The translations under genes were made by a program, and so were the position numbers. 64,000 nt of DNA from Angiostrongylus vasorum. Its lineage: Eukaryota > Nematoda > Chromadorea > Rhabditida > Metastrongylidae. Each line of letters begins with the position of its first letter. Positions within the stretch are counted from its first letter, which is position 1. The notes below the pieces were generated by a model that was given only the letters and a program-made list of their open reading frames with translations, did no database searches and was not told the origin of the DNA. The stretch is from NCBI GenBank assembly GCA_018806985.1, contig JADANN010000335.1, forward strand, positions 62,001 to 126,000. The letters run 5' to 3'. Below are positions 23,401-34,614 of the stretch, piece after piece.

Positions 23401-24206
23401 TGATAAGGGGAGCCTAGTAAGGGTGGGATAGTTTCCGAGAACAAGTGCTGTAACCTACCCAACAGCCATTCAGTATAAGATTAAACTTTTCGTTTAAATA
23501 ATCTCTTAGATCAATTTGGAAAGTCTTAACTTCTGTCAATTAAGCAGACAGGTGAAGTCTTGTACAGGGTTATTTCTACAGCCTATCAACCCAACATCCA
23601 CCTGCCGAACATGTCGCAAAAAAAAACAACATAACTAGTGGCGATGTAATATTTGGCAAAGTTAAGAGAAAGTTGAACAGAATACAAAACTAGCGCTGAG
23701 TAGACTATGAATGATGAAGGGCTTAAAGTAACAATAACAGAACTCATGATATATGCGGTTAAACCCTATGGCATGGACTTCTTTCCTACTTTAAGCATGA
23801 TGGTAGGAAACACTAAGGTCCATTTCCTGCTGAGGACTCATTTTTACAGCAACAGTTTTACATACATGAATGTTTACCTATCGATTGATATCTACAACCT
23901 CCGTCCACTTCTATTAGCGATCTCTTCTGTACCAGTATGAGATTGCTTTCCCGTTCATCAAGAAGAACAAAAAGTAGATAAAATATGACCCAAACCATAA
24001 ATAGATAGCTGTTAACGGAAGCTGTAACTCCATAGGAAATATTTACAGAAAACAGATAAGCTGTAATAAAACCTTACAGATGCAGCTCGAGCAATTGCCG
24101 TACGGGCTTCCTTCGACACCGTTCCACTCGGTCCTATGGCCTTATCGACAATACGACTGACTACAGCAGGAGGCAGTCGAAGGTCCTCAATCTTTGTGTC
24201 CGCCAT
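20453..24206 (-). CDS. POLE3/CHRAC17/Dpb4-like histone-fold protein
   Basis: POLE3 pairs with POLE4 in DNA polymerase epsilon and with CHRAC15 in the CHRAC remodelling complex, where its histone fold helps handle histones. Exons: 24206-24078, 23230-23069 and 20584-20453, giving 140 residues, all in phase 0. Exon 1 reads MADTKIEDLRLPPAVVSRIV and then ARTAIARAAS (alpha 1 and start of alpha 2). Exon 2 gives VFILNVTSYAND, KRKTMTTDDIFQAL and LLEALEAW, the rest of the fold. Exon 3 is a charged tail (AHKSGEAKKRKAEKR) ending in a Glu-rich stretch, as in POLE3. The start is set by a TTTCTAG trans-splice-like acceptor just upstream. The 2.5 kb second intron holds three family C copies and one SINE. It could be in a loose cluster with neuferricin upstream, but the 1.5 kb gap argues against an operon. 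Confidence 0.88.
20856..21235 (-). repeat. Family C element, copy 7
   Basis: Full-length inverted copy from TTACCTGGATGCTTGG to GAGGCGATAAACCGTTTGGA, in intron 2 of the POLE3-like gene. Confidence 0.8.
21572..21938 (-). repeat. Family C element, copy 8
   Basis: Inverted copy from TTACTTGATACTTCAACGGC to GAGGCAGTAAACCGTTAGGA. It has a small deletion around the CACCACAGGCAGTC block. Confidence 0.8.
22285..22553 (-). repeat. Family C element, copy 9 (partial)
   Basis: Lacks the TTGGATACTTGG end; begins at GCTAAAGTCTGCTCCAGGTC and ends at GAGGCGGTAAACCGTTGGGA. Three family C copies in a row share this intron. Confidence 0.8.
22660..22926 (-). repeat. SINE family A copy
   Basis: Inverted copy from AAGATCTTGGCGTTGATCAA to the head near CACTGCGCTACAGCCACCCC. 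It has lost about 15 bases around the usual GGCCTACCGATGTATCG. It lies in the POLE3-like gene's second intron. Confidence 0.78.
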
Positions 24207-24524
24207 TGGCCACAAGCTAGAAAGCAATGGATATCTGATTACATGGATAAAAGGTATGAAAACGAATATAAGAAGAGAGATATAGGACGTGTAAAGAAGA
24301 GAGCAACAAACGGAAAAAAGAACGGAATACTCGAATACATGTCAAATCGTTCTCCAAAATAAAAAAAGACCATTCCCAAGAAGGAGCTGGAATACAGTCT
24401 GACGAAGATGAACTCTATCTGCTTCAAAGAACCGAATTCTATCTACAGCAAAGCATTTTAGCCAGCGATTATTAAATCCTAGATTCAGGCTTCGACAAAT
24501 TTAAGTAAGATTCTCTCCCCAACG

Positions 24525-24893
24525 GATTCTTCCCACTTCCCTCATCGTAGCTGGGTGGGGTTCTCGGTTGTCGTGCTGCGATGTACAGCAGGAAGATCCA
24601 ACCGTCCAACGAGGTCTCTCAAGCTGAGTCCCGCGTTTCCGTCAGGGAAGCGCGGCTAAGAGTAAAGCAACACCAAAACCCACTACCGTCCTGCTAGTAG
24701 CATGGCTGCAAATCTCCCCATCCATAAGGGCGGCGACCGCCTGTGGTTGTGATTACCTGCGACAGACTTCGGCTAGACTGAGCTCGGGACTCCAGGGAAT
24801 CACAATGGCTACACCAGCAAATCTCAGGAGAATGGAGATTATGCTGGAACCCGCACAAACACTGAAGACAGGCCATCCAAGTATCCAAGCAAG
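24525..24893 (+). repeat. Family C element, copy 10
   Basis: Plus-oriented copy from CCCACTTCCCTCATCGTAGC to CCATCCAAGTATCCAAG, between neuferricin and the POLE3-like gene. The 5' hairpin has diverged. Confidence 0.75.
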
Positions 24894-24899
24894 ATTGAG

Positions 24900-25670
24900 C
24901 TCAATAAGTGGAACCACGGAAAATGAACATCAATACAAGACGAGTTGAACGACTCATCACTGAAAACAACAATGCTCGTAAACAAGAAAGTCAATATTCA
25001 TTATCCCAACATCGATGTGGCACAGCATTTTAAGTACACTTTAAGATATCCACTCCAATACCCTAAGAAATGTTCTCTCTGCAGATCAATCTAGATGTAC
25101 CACACAGGAAATACTCGTAATATTACAAAAAATCATATGGTACATATCTACAAAAGTATCTCTCAACGTGTGAAATCACTTGATCAGCCACGGACGATTC
25201 CAAGATGGAAACATGAAGTTCATCATGGATAACGAGAATTCAATGGCAGTGCATAGCAGAATTCTGGACTATCAATGCCAATATAAATTTTCTATAACAA
25301 ACTTGGGACTTCTTTGACAAGACAGACTTGGAGTGGTAACTTAGTCCAATATCTTAAGAGAGCATCTGGAAGTAGGAAAAAGTAAATTATACAAGTCAGA
25401 GTTTTAAACCTAGCAATGAAATGACTATATCGTAACTTCTTCTACAACCTTAACATAAAACAACGATGAGAAGAAGTTGGAAGCCAGCAGAATGTATACA
25501 TAATATGAAACCTAAACTAAGAACCAAGAAATTCACTAAACACTCCGTTATGGACAACTCATTTTAAAAATGAAAAAGTTTCTTCAGAGAAGAATCCTGT
25601 ATGAAAAAAATTTTCGAACAAACATTAAAACCTTAAAATGTACACCAAGAGATAATTCGAACCGTCGTCT
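24900..25670. other. Neuferricin 3' flank, no feature seen
   Basis: An AT-rich stretch with no ORF above 60 codons and no repeat recognised. It should contain the neuferricin 3' UTR. Confidence 0.3.
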
Positions 25671-25671
25671 A

Positions 25672-28532
25672 CTAATCCTTTTCAAGCCTGCAACTATTAG
25701 ATGTGGGCGAACACTTTGGATATTGCTGAAATAGGATTTTTATAAAGAACAAAGAATGATAACGACCTATTGTTAATTGGCTATAAGGCCGGAAATGAAA
25801 AATAATGGAGGAAAAAAGAAAGAAAATAATGAAGGAAAAAACCTTCAGATTCGGATGATCCAGATCTCCTCGATTGCTGCTTTTCGACCCAACACCGGAC
25901 AAGCCAACGCCGAAATTCTTCACGCATGCACAACGTTGTTGCTTAGTGTTCGGATCGTACAACAACCTCAAAACAGAAAACATTGCAGGTATCTTTAGGC
26001 CTTCGGCATCTCCTATTCCAAGACTTCAATTTAATGAACCATTTCATTAAGGTCAAATGCCTAGTTCATACCCAACAAATTAAACTTTCTGACCTTGGCA
26101 CTCCAGCCCAATCTCGCTGTATTCCACCACTTTTCATTGAACACCAAACACGTCCACCACTGTTATGGTGCCATTCGCTATTACACGGTGGAAAAAACCT
26201 ACATATTATGATGAAGAAAAGTCCAACTCATTCTTATTTTTTCGTCAAAGAAAGAGGATTATAAAACAAAATTTCAGTTTAACTCAATTTAGATGCGATT
26301 AGAACGATTTGACTAAAGCGACATGCGAGGGTAGTCCATCTTAAGCTAAGTAGATTGCAAGCAATTACTTACTTGGACAGTTGTGTGGCCCGTCCTTAAT
26401 GGTTATGTTGGCCCACATCTCCATTTTTTCGACGTTTTGCTGATTTAGTCATTGTGGCTCCTTGGAGCCCCGAGGTCAGCTTAGCCAAAGTCTGCCCCAG
26501 GTCGTCACCACCACAAGCAGTTGCAGCTCTTGTGGACCAGAGAGATTTGCCACCATGTCTGATTCAAGGCCGGTTGTGGATCCTAATACTGGTTTACTCT
26601 TAACCGGGCATCCTTTCTCAGTTTTTAAGACTCTACTGTGGGGATGAATTCGCTTCTGCATATCTCAACCCGACACCAAGGAACACGTCCCAGCCACGAT
26701 GAGATGGTAAATCGTTAGGAGGAAATTACAAATATTAGGTGAAGATGTGTACTTATAATTGCAAAGTATTTATCAGTTCACATAACGCACAGCAGAGTAA
26801 AACTGACTAAAGAAAACATTAGGCCTTCAGTTCCAGAAATGAACAAGCAAACAACGGGAACGAAAACAGACCTCAGCTTCTGCCGCTTTGGATTCTTTCC
26901 ATTCAATCGCCGTTTGCATTCTACCTAAGACCTAGAAGAGAAGTAAAATATTGCCTTGAAACGTATAGTCTTAAGATGATATAGGATGCTTCAAAACAGC
27001 AATTAAGTCTAAGAATGAGCATGAAGCACATACATCACGCAATTCGTTCGTTGGATTTCCGTTGATATCGTAATACCTTCCAGCTAGAACACCTACCAAT
27101 TTGTACTCCTTTTCATAGAACAGTACCCAGTCACGAATCCCTACAAATCAAGTTTTAACTATGAGAATAACAATAAAGCAGTAGCATGACGAAAATGGAA
27201 TGAGCAAAATTGTTCTGCTGGCGCTAAAACCACAAAAAATTTGAGCGGTATTTCAAAACTGGATATGGAATGGGAACAATTATGAGGTAGTACTCACCAA
27301 GAAGATCTTCGTGGGAAAGACCGTAGGTGTTGTCAACCAAACCAGCTTCAGTAAAATCGCCACTAACAAAAGCACGTGTGGCATCACGACCTTTAAAACT
27401 AGAGTTAGACTGGATGGAAAAAGCATGACATAAGATTGTAATGAAAAAAGAAAAAGATTAGCTTCATGAAAAGGTAATCAGCAAATGAGATGAAATCGAT
27501 GAAGTGACTTCTTATCGTGGAGGACATGTACAAGCCGATAAGAAGTTGAAGGAAGAAAGAAGCTCTAAGAGCTACTGATGAAAAAAACCCCTGACTAACC
27601 AGCAAAGAAGTGATAGCCTCCGTCTTTTCCGTAATGTTTCTTGCCCTTATCGACATTATATACACGTCCAAGAATGGCGAGGTACACTGGCCTTAAAATG
27701 GAAGCTAGAAAAGAGTTTGAATTCAATATAAACTTCAGTCAGTACAACTGTGTAAAAATCCAGCATGTTATAGAAAATCAGATGTTTCAATGAGTATGAA
27801 GGAGTATAACCTTGAAGGTCTCGAACCATCGAACAATGCCAACTGCTCGGGTTTAAAAACTTGCATCTCACCACCAAACTGTACCTTAGCATCAATACTC
27901 TGAAAGTCGATAAGGACCAATACAATTGAAATAATACTCTTGTCTTGAAACCAGAAGTAGAACAACAACAAAAACAACAACAACAACAACAACAACAGGA
28001 CTTTCAAACCTTCACATTATCCTTAGTCGCTTTGCGATTCGATGATGGCATATTATTCGTACTGAACTTGGTGGCACCTTTCCAAGCTTTCCTGACCCAA
28101 CCGATTTTTTCCCGAGTATAATCGAACTGTAATTTTTCGAATAAAAGATGTTGCTTACTACTACTCCTCCAGAAACCTATGAACTGGCTAAACTGCCTAA
28201 ATTTGGCGTGTGAACTAGACAGTTGATAAAAAACGAGATTTTTAAAGAAGTCTATCAAATTGCATGAAGAAAGGATATACCTAGGAGTACTGCACTCCAA
28301 ATACGGCACATTGAAACGTAAAGCTAGTTAAAAACCACGGAAAAGCACGAAGGGAGCTAGAGAGAAGAAATGAAAAGACCTGGTAAAGCTGATCGAGAGT
28401 CCATCGTGTCAGATTAGCCAATCCAACATCGTAATAACTGCATAGAAACGACAAGAAAGCCACTTGTACCGCTATGTAGGCGAGGCTCGTCGTGTGCAAT
28501 GTGGGTTTCGATCGCCAGGGTTTGCCAGCCAT
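25672..28532 (-). CDS. Neuferricin (CYB5D2-like haem-binding MAPR protein)
   Basis: Neuferricin/CYB5D2 is a membrane-associated progesterone-receptor type cytochrome b5-like haem binder; the C. elegans member is tag-131. Exons: 28532-28380, 28126-28010, 27899-27811, 27691-27600, 27390-27298, 27140-27034, 26931-26872, 26198-26094, 25966-25843 and 25725-25672, about 330 residues. The first exon has a signal-anchor-like hydrophobic segment ([13 protein letters not shown]). The haem domain spans [47 protein letters not shown] and [10 protein letters not shown]. The C-terminal Cys-rich part is diagnostic: [29 protein letters not shown] and a final [11 protein letters not shown]. The exon starting at 26198 carries one base too many: a six-T run breaks the phase, while five would give a clean total of 331 codons. 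Two acceptors end in AAG. Confidence 0.92.
26366..26723 (-). repeat. Family C element, copy 11
   Basis: Inverted copy from ACTTACTTGGACAGTTGTGT to GAGATGGTAAATCGTTAGGA, in the neuferricin intron 26199-26871. It has a deletion in the last third. Confidence 0.78.
27961..27998 (+). repeat. AAC microsatellite
   Basis: A run of AAC/CAA units, with two interruptions, lies in the second intron of neuferricin. Confidence 0.9.
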
Positions 28533-28559
28533 ACAGAAGCTCTGATGGACTACGAACAG

Positions 28560-28970
28560 TCTTGAAGAAATAACAACTATGAAGCGAGTAAAGAAGCTGA
28601 AATACTCAGTAACTTAGTGGTAAAGTGGAAACCGTTACCCTTAACAAAGGAAAAACCCAAAGAAAAAACGAAGATAAAGGAAAGTTGACAACGGAAAAAC
28701 TTTACGCATATGGGCAAAGATGACAGGATTCTTCACTTCCGTCTTGTTAACAACATATATTTACTTAAGCATAGGTCTAAAAACGAATAAATGTTCCTTA
28801 GAAATTGTAAGGACATGAAATGAAAACAACACATGAATGAAAAATCCCTCAAACAATGTAACAATTCATCAACAGTGAATTAAACAACAAAAATGGAATC
28901 ATATAATCAATAACAAAATTACTTCGAGAAAAAAGAAGGTCCGCAATGACAACAGTGGACGATCGACTCG
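28560..28970. other. Upstream flank of neuferricin, nothing recognised
   Basis: AT-rich sequence with no ORF or repeat I can name. It should hold the promoter and any trans-splice site of neuferricin. Confidence 0.3.
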
Positions 28971-28977
28971 GATCATC

Positions 28978-29012
28978 GGCCCTGATGAAGACGAAGAGGT
29001 CGAAACGTCAGC
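28978..29012 (+). ncRNA. Hammerhead-ribozyme-like motif, intact core
   Basis: The order is GGCC, core CTGATGA (28982-28988), a short stem II of GAC/GTC around GAAGAG, core GAAAC, and GTC at the presumed cleavage position (29007-29009), followed by AGCAG. This is the minimal form with a two-base-pair stem III (AC/GT) described in Penelope-like elements. Sequence downstream (AACCTCGT near 29032) recalls the Penelope 3' end at 51.46 kb. Stem I is only partly paired, so activity alone is doubtful. Confidence 0.6.
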
Positions 29013-29039
29013 AGAATAGAGATTATATATGAACCTCGT

Positions 29040-30550
29040 ATAAGCTCCTCAAAGAAAGAATGCATATTGATTAGTCGTGCCGAGGTTAAAGGAAGGTCGA
29101 TTTAAAAAAAAAGAAGAAGGTTTTTCAAAAGCACAACGGTCCTCGGTAACAAGGTGTCGAACCGATTTCCAAACATCCTATCACTTAAAGGATCGGTCCA
29201 TTCAGCGTCGTTTTAAAGAAAAAAAGTGCGAATCCCACTAAGAGCTAAGTGGAACGGAAGTAAAAATAAGAGGGTTGAGAAGGAATAGATGGAAAAAGGT
29301 GAAGATGGAAGAAGCTTTAAAACAAGAACAAAAACAAGAAAATAAACGTAAAGTAAAGATGAGAATCATGGGAAGGAAAAAAAGAACCCACCACTGTTCA
29401 AAGACCACCTTAGTGGCGTCCAATTACTTTGTAAAGTGAACTAGTAAACTGCCTGGGGAAAGGAGAAAGAAAGAGAAAGATGAAAAGTATAACAGCGTAA
29501 CCATGATGAAACAAGTGCCATTTGCATGGGAACCAATTCGTAGACGTTCGAGTCATTAAAATGAAGACTTGATAAGTTAATAAGAAAGTTAAGAGTTAAT
29601 AAATAAATTACGGAAGAAAAATAGCAACTACCTGTTACAGAAGTTGTTGTAAAAGTTTACCTATCAACAACAGTCAATCCGAATTGAAATCATGTCGTAT
29701 GGAAAACACCAAAAATAATTTGTTCGTTACGTATTTCCAGAAAACGCACAAGAATCAACACTTCAGACGCTTCAAATCTGTGGAACCGTAAGTTCTCGGG
29801 ACCAAAATATCTCAAGGATTGGTGGCCAACTTGTTCCCAATGTTGGTTCTCTTTCATGGTTCCTAAGAGTGTACAACTAAAAAGTAAAAGCAACTCCCAC
29901 GAGAATGTATCCCGTAACTTAAATCACCCAGAGAATGCTTCAGCTTCTTCGCAAAGTAATTTTTACGGATTCTCCTGATGTAAGAAATTACGTGCCGCTG
30001 GGTTGCCTAGCGCACCATCAGGCGCGATGTCAGGGATAAAACACGAGCTAGAAATGCTGGTCGATGGCGTCGGTAGGGCAAGTTAACACCCGGTGGGGTC
30101 GGGGTGATAGAACCCTGTTGACACTGTGCCGTATTGACTTATAAAATCATTACACTTACTATGAGCATAGGTAAACAAGTGAAAAATCTAAAATGTAATG
30201 GTGGGAAATGTCTGGAAGGCGATCCGAAGTTGCCTCCCACAGAAAGGTCGCACATTCGCACATCGACTCCATGAAGAACCCCCGAAGACTACCCAGACGG
30301 CTACGTGCTCTCTCCTTTTTCAAAAAACAAGGAAAACAATGCGCTCAAGCAAAAAGGTGGTGCCCATCGTCTCCCAGCAGAAGCAGCTGTTCCTCGTGAC
30401 ATCCATGAAGGATGAGGGATGAGAGATGACTTCACTGGTGCTTGATCGAATCCCTCAATCAGAATCGAACTGCAATTCACCCACAACTCTCCGTAGTAGG
30501 GACACTGCGGTGCCCTATACACCTGGCACAGAGGACAATATGAACACTTG
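29040..30550. other. Gene-poor stretch
   Basis: Short ORFs only. Those at 30198-30422 (plus) and 30301-30522 (minus) overlap each other and show no family features. I see no member of the named repeat families here. Confidence 0.3.
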
Positions 30551-30552
30551 GA

Positions 30553-30944
30553 TATTTACTTAGATGCTTGGATAGCTCGTCCTCACTGGTTGAGCGGGGG
30601 CCCAGCATAATCTCCACTTTGTCGGAGTTTTGCTGATTTAGCCATCGTGGTTCTCTGCAGTCCCGAGTTCAGCTAAGCCAAAGTCTGCTCCAGGTCGTCG
30701 CCACCACAGGTAGTCGCCATCCTTGTGGATCAGAGGGAGACTTGCCACCATGCGACTAGTTCGGTACCAGGACGGTGACGGATCCAGGTATTGGTTTACT
30801 CTTGGCTAGGCTTTCTGATGGAAACGCCGGACTCTTGTCAGCTTGGGAAACCCTACCAGGGAGATGGATCCCTCCGCTGTACCTCGCAGCTCGCCAGCCA
30901 GAAATACCTCCCAGCCACAATGAGGCGGTAAACCGTTGGAAGGA
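30553..30944 (-). repeat. Family C element, copy 12
   Basis: Full-length inverted copy from TTTACTTAGATGCTTGG to GAGGCGGTAAACCGTTGGAA. It has a clean centre, GGACGGTGACGGATCCAGGT. Confidence 0.8.
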
Positions 30945-31237
30945 TACATAGTAAGTAGTAATATGTATATCATTTACACCTATGGACAATACAACATATT
31001 CTCTTCTACAATCCCTTCATGTACAAAATCTCTCAAGTCCTCTAGTTATCAAAGCATTATTTTTTTATTCTCAAAAAAACCGGAAACTGCAGTCGACGAG
31101 AATTGCTCGTTTTCCAGTGAACCGTTATGGTTTCATCGAGATCAAAGACAGTTCGTGAATACAACTTTGAGGTGATTTACGAAAAAAAGGAAGCACTCCG
31201 AACAAATGCGATATTTCCTTAGGACTCAGAAATGCTA

Positions 31238-31440
31238 TAGGGCGCGTATAGCGCAGTGGTTAAAGGTTCGCTGCAATGCACAGCAGATCCTTGGTTCGAT
31301 CTCGAGCACCGGCCTCACCAAATCCTTCATCCCTCCGGGGTTCGCAACTGATGTGAGACCTGTCTTGAAGGCTAGGACTACTAACTTGATAGATCGTTAG
31401 CCCACCGCAGGTTATTGTATAGACCAGATGTGCAGGATTT
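31238..31440 (+). repeat. SINE family A copy, diverged, best preserved B box
   Basis: The head reads GGGCGCGTATAGCGCAGTGG (A box), and 40 bases on GGTTCGATCTC is close to the pol III B-box consensus. The 3' half is truncated or too diverged to follow beyond about 31440. Confidence 0.75.
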
Positions 31441-31953
31441 TCATGAGCCTCCAAACATGTGCAAAGCCTAAGCTGCATCCACTTTGTAGAGTCACGCAAA
31501 TTCAGAAGCTTGACATTTCTATGAGAAAACCTAGATAAGAATAAGTCTATATTAAGAACTGTCACTCTTGTAGTAGGAACCTGATCGTTAAGCGTCAAGT
31601 TTCTTTCAGACGGAAGCAGACCAGATCTTGGCTATGCCTACAACCTGAGAACGCTGTCAGAACTCAAGATTTCAGATAAATGAATGCTAGCTAACTAGAA
31701 GAATACAACGGAAATCGAGAATGGTAGAGAGTCAACAGGACTGGTAAAGGCAATTCATCTATATACTCGAGGGAGAACTGCGCTAGTTGTTAGCAGTTCA
31801 TTACAAGAACAACCAATAGGTCCAAAAAATAGCCCAGATTTATCAATCCATTCCAATAGTTTCATTTCTTAAATCATTTGCATTATATTGTAGATTTTTC
31901 ATAAACAACGTATTACAACAGACTATCGTTTACACAGTTACTATTTGTGGTTG

Positions 31954-32594
31954 TTATTGTTTCCTCATAACCTTGGCACCACTAAGCGAAGTCGGATCGG
32001 AGACTGAAAACGAAAAAAGAAAAAAAAGGATTGTCTAATTTTTCATCGATCGTCTACGTATTTGATATCTACAAGCTTTATCCTACTAACGGTTGTACTT
32101 AACCTATACATCACTGCAAATAAAGTGGTGAAAAGTCGTAAAGTGATAAAAGGATAAAGGATAAAGCTCTCGTAGTTGATCAATCCCTAAGAGATGCGCC
32201 ATGGATTTGCCGAGCTCGGAGGGATTGAGGGCTTGTTTGGCCATGGGCGCGGGGATTGATTCCTCGTGTGTGCCGCAGTGGCGCTTACAACCACTGCGCT
32301 ACACGCGCCCTAGTAAAGTGATAAGTAAGTAAATCGACGGTAGACAAAGACAATCAATACCGTACCTTTTGCTTTCTATCGACTATCCCAGTTAGAATAA
32401 ATGAATTGCATTTCTAAAGATGTAAACGACGACTTAACAAAAATTAACACTCACCGTTATCCCACATATGCTGGAATCCGTTTGTCGAATAACCACCCAA
32501 ATCATCATAAGCAAGGTTGATTTCTTTTTGCTATTTTACCCATAAGGTGCACATTTGGATCTTGCATAAGTAGACGATGTTCAACGAGTTGAAT
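31954..32594 (-). CDS. 3' end of an unidentified gene (last two exons)
   Basis: Two exons read well on the minus strand. The first is 32594-32455, after TTCTATTCAG and before donor GTGAGT: LVEHRLLMQDPNVHLMG, then INLAYDDLGGYSTNGFQHMW. The second is 32003-31954, after CGTTTTCAG: SDPTSLSGAKVMRKQ and a TAA. Phases agree (1 to 2). Inside the first exon the frame shifts by one at a run of five A (32517-32522 area); four A would keep it open, and 139 rather than 140 bases would fit the phase. I do not recognise the protein. Upstream exons should lie above 32.6 kb but were not found, perhaps because of repeats. It could be a pseudogene fragment, but intact splice sites favour a gene. Confidence 0.5.
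32147..32313 (-). repeat. SINE family A copy with internal deletion
   Basis: The tail (AAGGATAAAGGATAAAGCTC) and the head (CACTGCGCTACACGCGCCC) are both present, but about 110 bases of the body between GATGCGCCATGG and TTTGCCGAGC are missing. It lies in the intron of the unidentified gene. Confidence 0.8.
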
Positions 32595-32942
32595 CTGAAT
32601 AGAAGACGGATGGCAGTGATGGCGACGACGACGGGGTCACAACGACGAATGACGAACTGCTCTATTTAAATGTTATTTTTTAGTTAGATGAAGAATCACT
32701 TATTAAGATGATCACCATGAAAAAAGCGCAGACCATTGGCACTGAGCAAGCAAACTTCACACAATGCATCGAGTATACCAGAAGAAGCCCTATACCTCCA
32801 TTACCAGTTTCTATATCTCAAAGTCTTTCCTAGACTAATTAATCCTTAACAATCTAGCACAAAATAATTCCTCATATCCATGTGAAGTTACCACTTCAGA
32901 AGCTTTACTGAGAACCCAGAATATTCAACATAGTTACTGGGT

Positions 32943-33010
32943 GGAGACGTGTATAGCGCATTGGTTAGAGGTGCTTTGCAATGCACATGTGGTGATTGTG
33001 ACCGAATACG
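32943..33010 (+). repeat. SINE family A head fragment
   Basis: Only the tRNA-like head is visible (GACGTGTATAGCGCATTGGT). It runs directly into family B sequence. Confidence 0.55.
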
Positions 33011-33019
33011 CTGATACCC

Positions 33020-33205
33020 TTTCCTGGGCTAACGCTTTCACCACCATGCCATGCGAGTTCGTCGTTTCGCCTTTTTCTCAGACGTGTTATTGACCTATAG
33101 GTGCTATCAGCAATCATCCGTCAACGGGGCTGATCTGGAAGCGCAAATATTGTATTGATATATTATATGGGTATTGAACCCAGTTAAGCTGAAGCTGTGG
33201 TATAA
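33020..33205 (-). repeat. Family B fragment
   Basis: Reverse complement of the spacer block seen at 2410-2520 and 63388-63475 (GCAATCATCCGTCAACGG; TATTGAACCCAGTTAAGCTG). The outer arms are reduced to a piece near 33050 (CATGCCATGCGAGTTCGTCG). Confidence 0.65.
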
Positions 33206-33218
33206 ATCACAATGTTAA

Positions 33219-33540
33219 TATGGCTGCGCGACGTCCTCCACTGCTAAGGGATTTTCTCCACTTTGTGGTAAAATGTCATACGTGCTGCGAGAAGTACATG
33301 TATTTTATGGTTTCCAAATCGAAGGATGTCGGTTGTAATATTATGGGGTTCTGGAGCTGTACTTCTCTCCATGCTTTCTATCGTCAGTCTGACTTCGAAG
33401 CAAGAGATTCTGAAACGGAGACTTTATGCACTTGGGTGGGGGAATGTGGGACAGAAAAAAGTTGGCACAGGACTTTTCCGCCATTAATTCCATTTCATGA
33501 CGAGACGTGGTAAGAGTACCATTTTCGTTCATCAATATTT
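33219..33540 (-). mobile_element. RTE subfamily 2 fragment
   Basis: The minus strand gives MNENGTLTTSRHEMELMAE, matching the same stretch of the long RTE copy near 7180. A decayed RT N-terminus follows. It is truncated at both ends. Confidence 0.65.
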
Positions 33541-33795
33541 AATCACACAGTAGTACCCGAGTACGTCAAATGAACAAACATTGAACCTTCAATAGCACTG
33601 GATTTGTGGTAAAAATATATCACCTACTCAATAATAGATAAACAGCAACACGGAAGTGTTTCTGTGTTAGTACAACGTTTGACCCATTCCGAGCTATTTG
33701 CTTTTGGTAGGAAAGCCTTCATAATAGAAAAAATGCTTGTTTCACTGAAACGGCACCACTTATACTCCTACCACTTGTCACTGTGTAAGCTAGAC

Positions 33796-34016
33796 GTTGA
33801 TCACACCCTGAGGGATACGTCATGCATTGGTCTTCATAAAGGATCGTCCTAGTGATTGAAAGCAGCTCGGCTTAGCCGATGACATGCCGAAATCTGTGTC
33901 TTTTGTCCCTGACAAGTCTCCTTCATGTACCCAAAACGACTCAAGGCTTGGTGAGCGGGGATCGAACCAAAATCAGCGTCTTCGGGAATCCCTCTAACCA
34001 CTGCGCTATACTACTC
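33796..34016 (-). repeat. SINE family A copy, diverged
   Basis: Recognisable blocks are GATCACACCCTGAGGGATAC at the tail end, GGCTTGGTGAGCGGGGATCG, and CCTCTAACCACTGCGCTATA (complement of the A box). The body is strongly mutated, so this is an older copy. Confidence 0.65.
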
Positions 34017-34019
34017 AAA

Positions 34020-34610
34020 AATGTCGAGCTTTATTAAGTTTCTCTCAATGGTGTGAACAAAATAATCACGCATATCTCTTTTCCTAATTGCTTATGTTAG
34101 CCATCATTTGCTTATCGTTGTGTGTGCATTATGTGAAGTCTGGAACCAAGAGCAATCGAGCATGGCTTAACACTTAAGGATCCAGTAAGCGAATATGTAG
34201 GATAGAAAGTGGATGGCTTCTATCACCTACTCAGAACACTACGATAACAGGATAAAGTGGGTTCAGTAGCTGATTGAAATGACCTCATAGTTGATGTACT
34301 TCATGGTGTCGTTCGTAGCTACCATAGTCCGAAGCCATAAATGTAGTGCCATTGAAAAGACAATCAGTGAGAAACTGCATTGTATCATCAACGACCAGAA
34401 TAACGGATCAATCAATGAGACGCGTTCCCTCAAGTAATACTGTTATTGATAATATGTGGTACATTAAAAAATAAGCCGCAATAACTCACTTTTCTTCATT
34501 ATCTTGTGTCCTGTTTGTATATACTGGTAAATCCATTCTGATTAAAAAGCAACAAAAACCTATGGAGGAGGCCTTCGTTTTCCTTTCAATTAGCGCTTTC
34601 TCTAATTAAA
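34020..34610. other. Spacer, nothing recognised
   Basis: No ORF above 60 codons and no repeat family member seen between the SINE and the RTE fragment. Confidence 0.3.
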
Positions 34611-34614
34611 AAAG

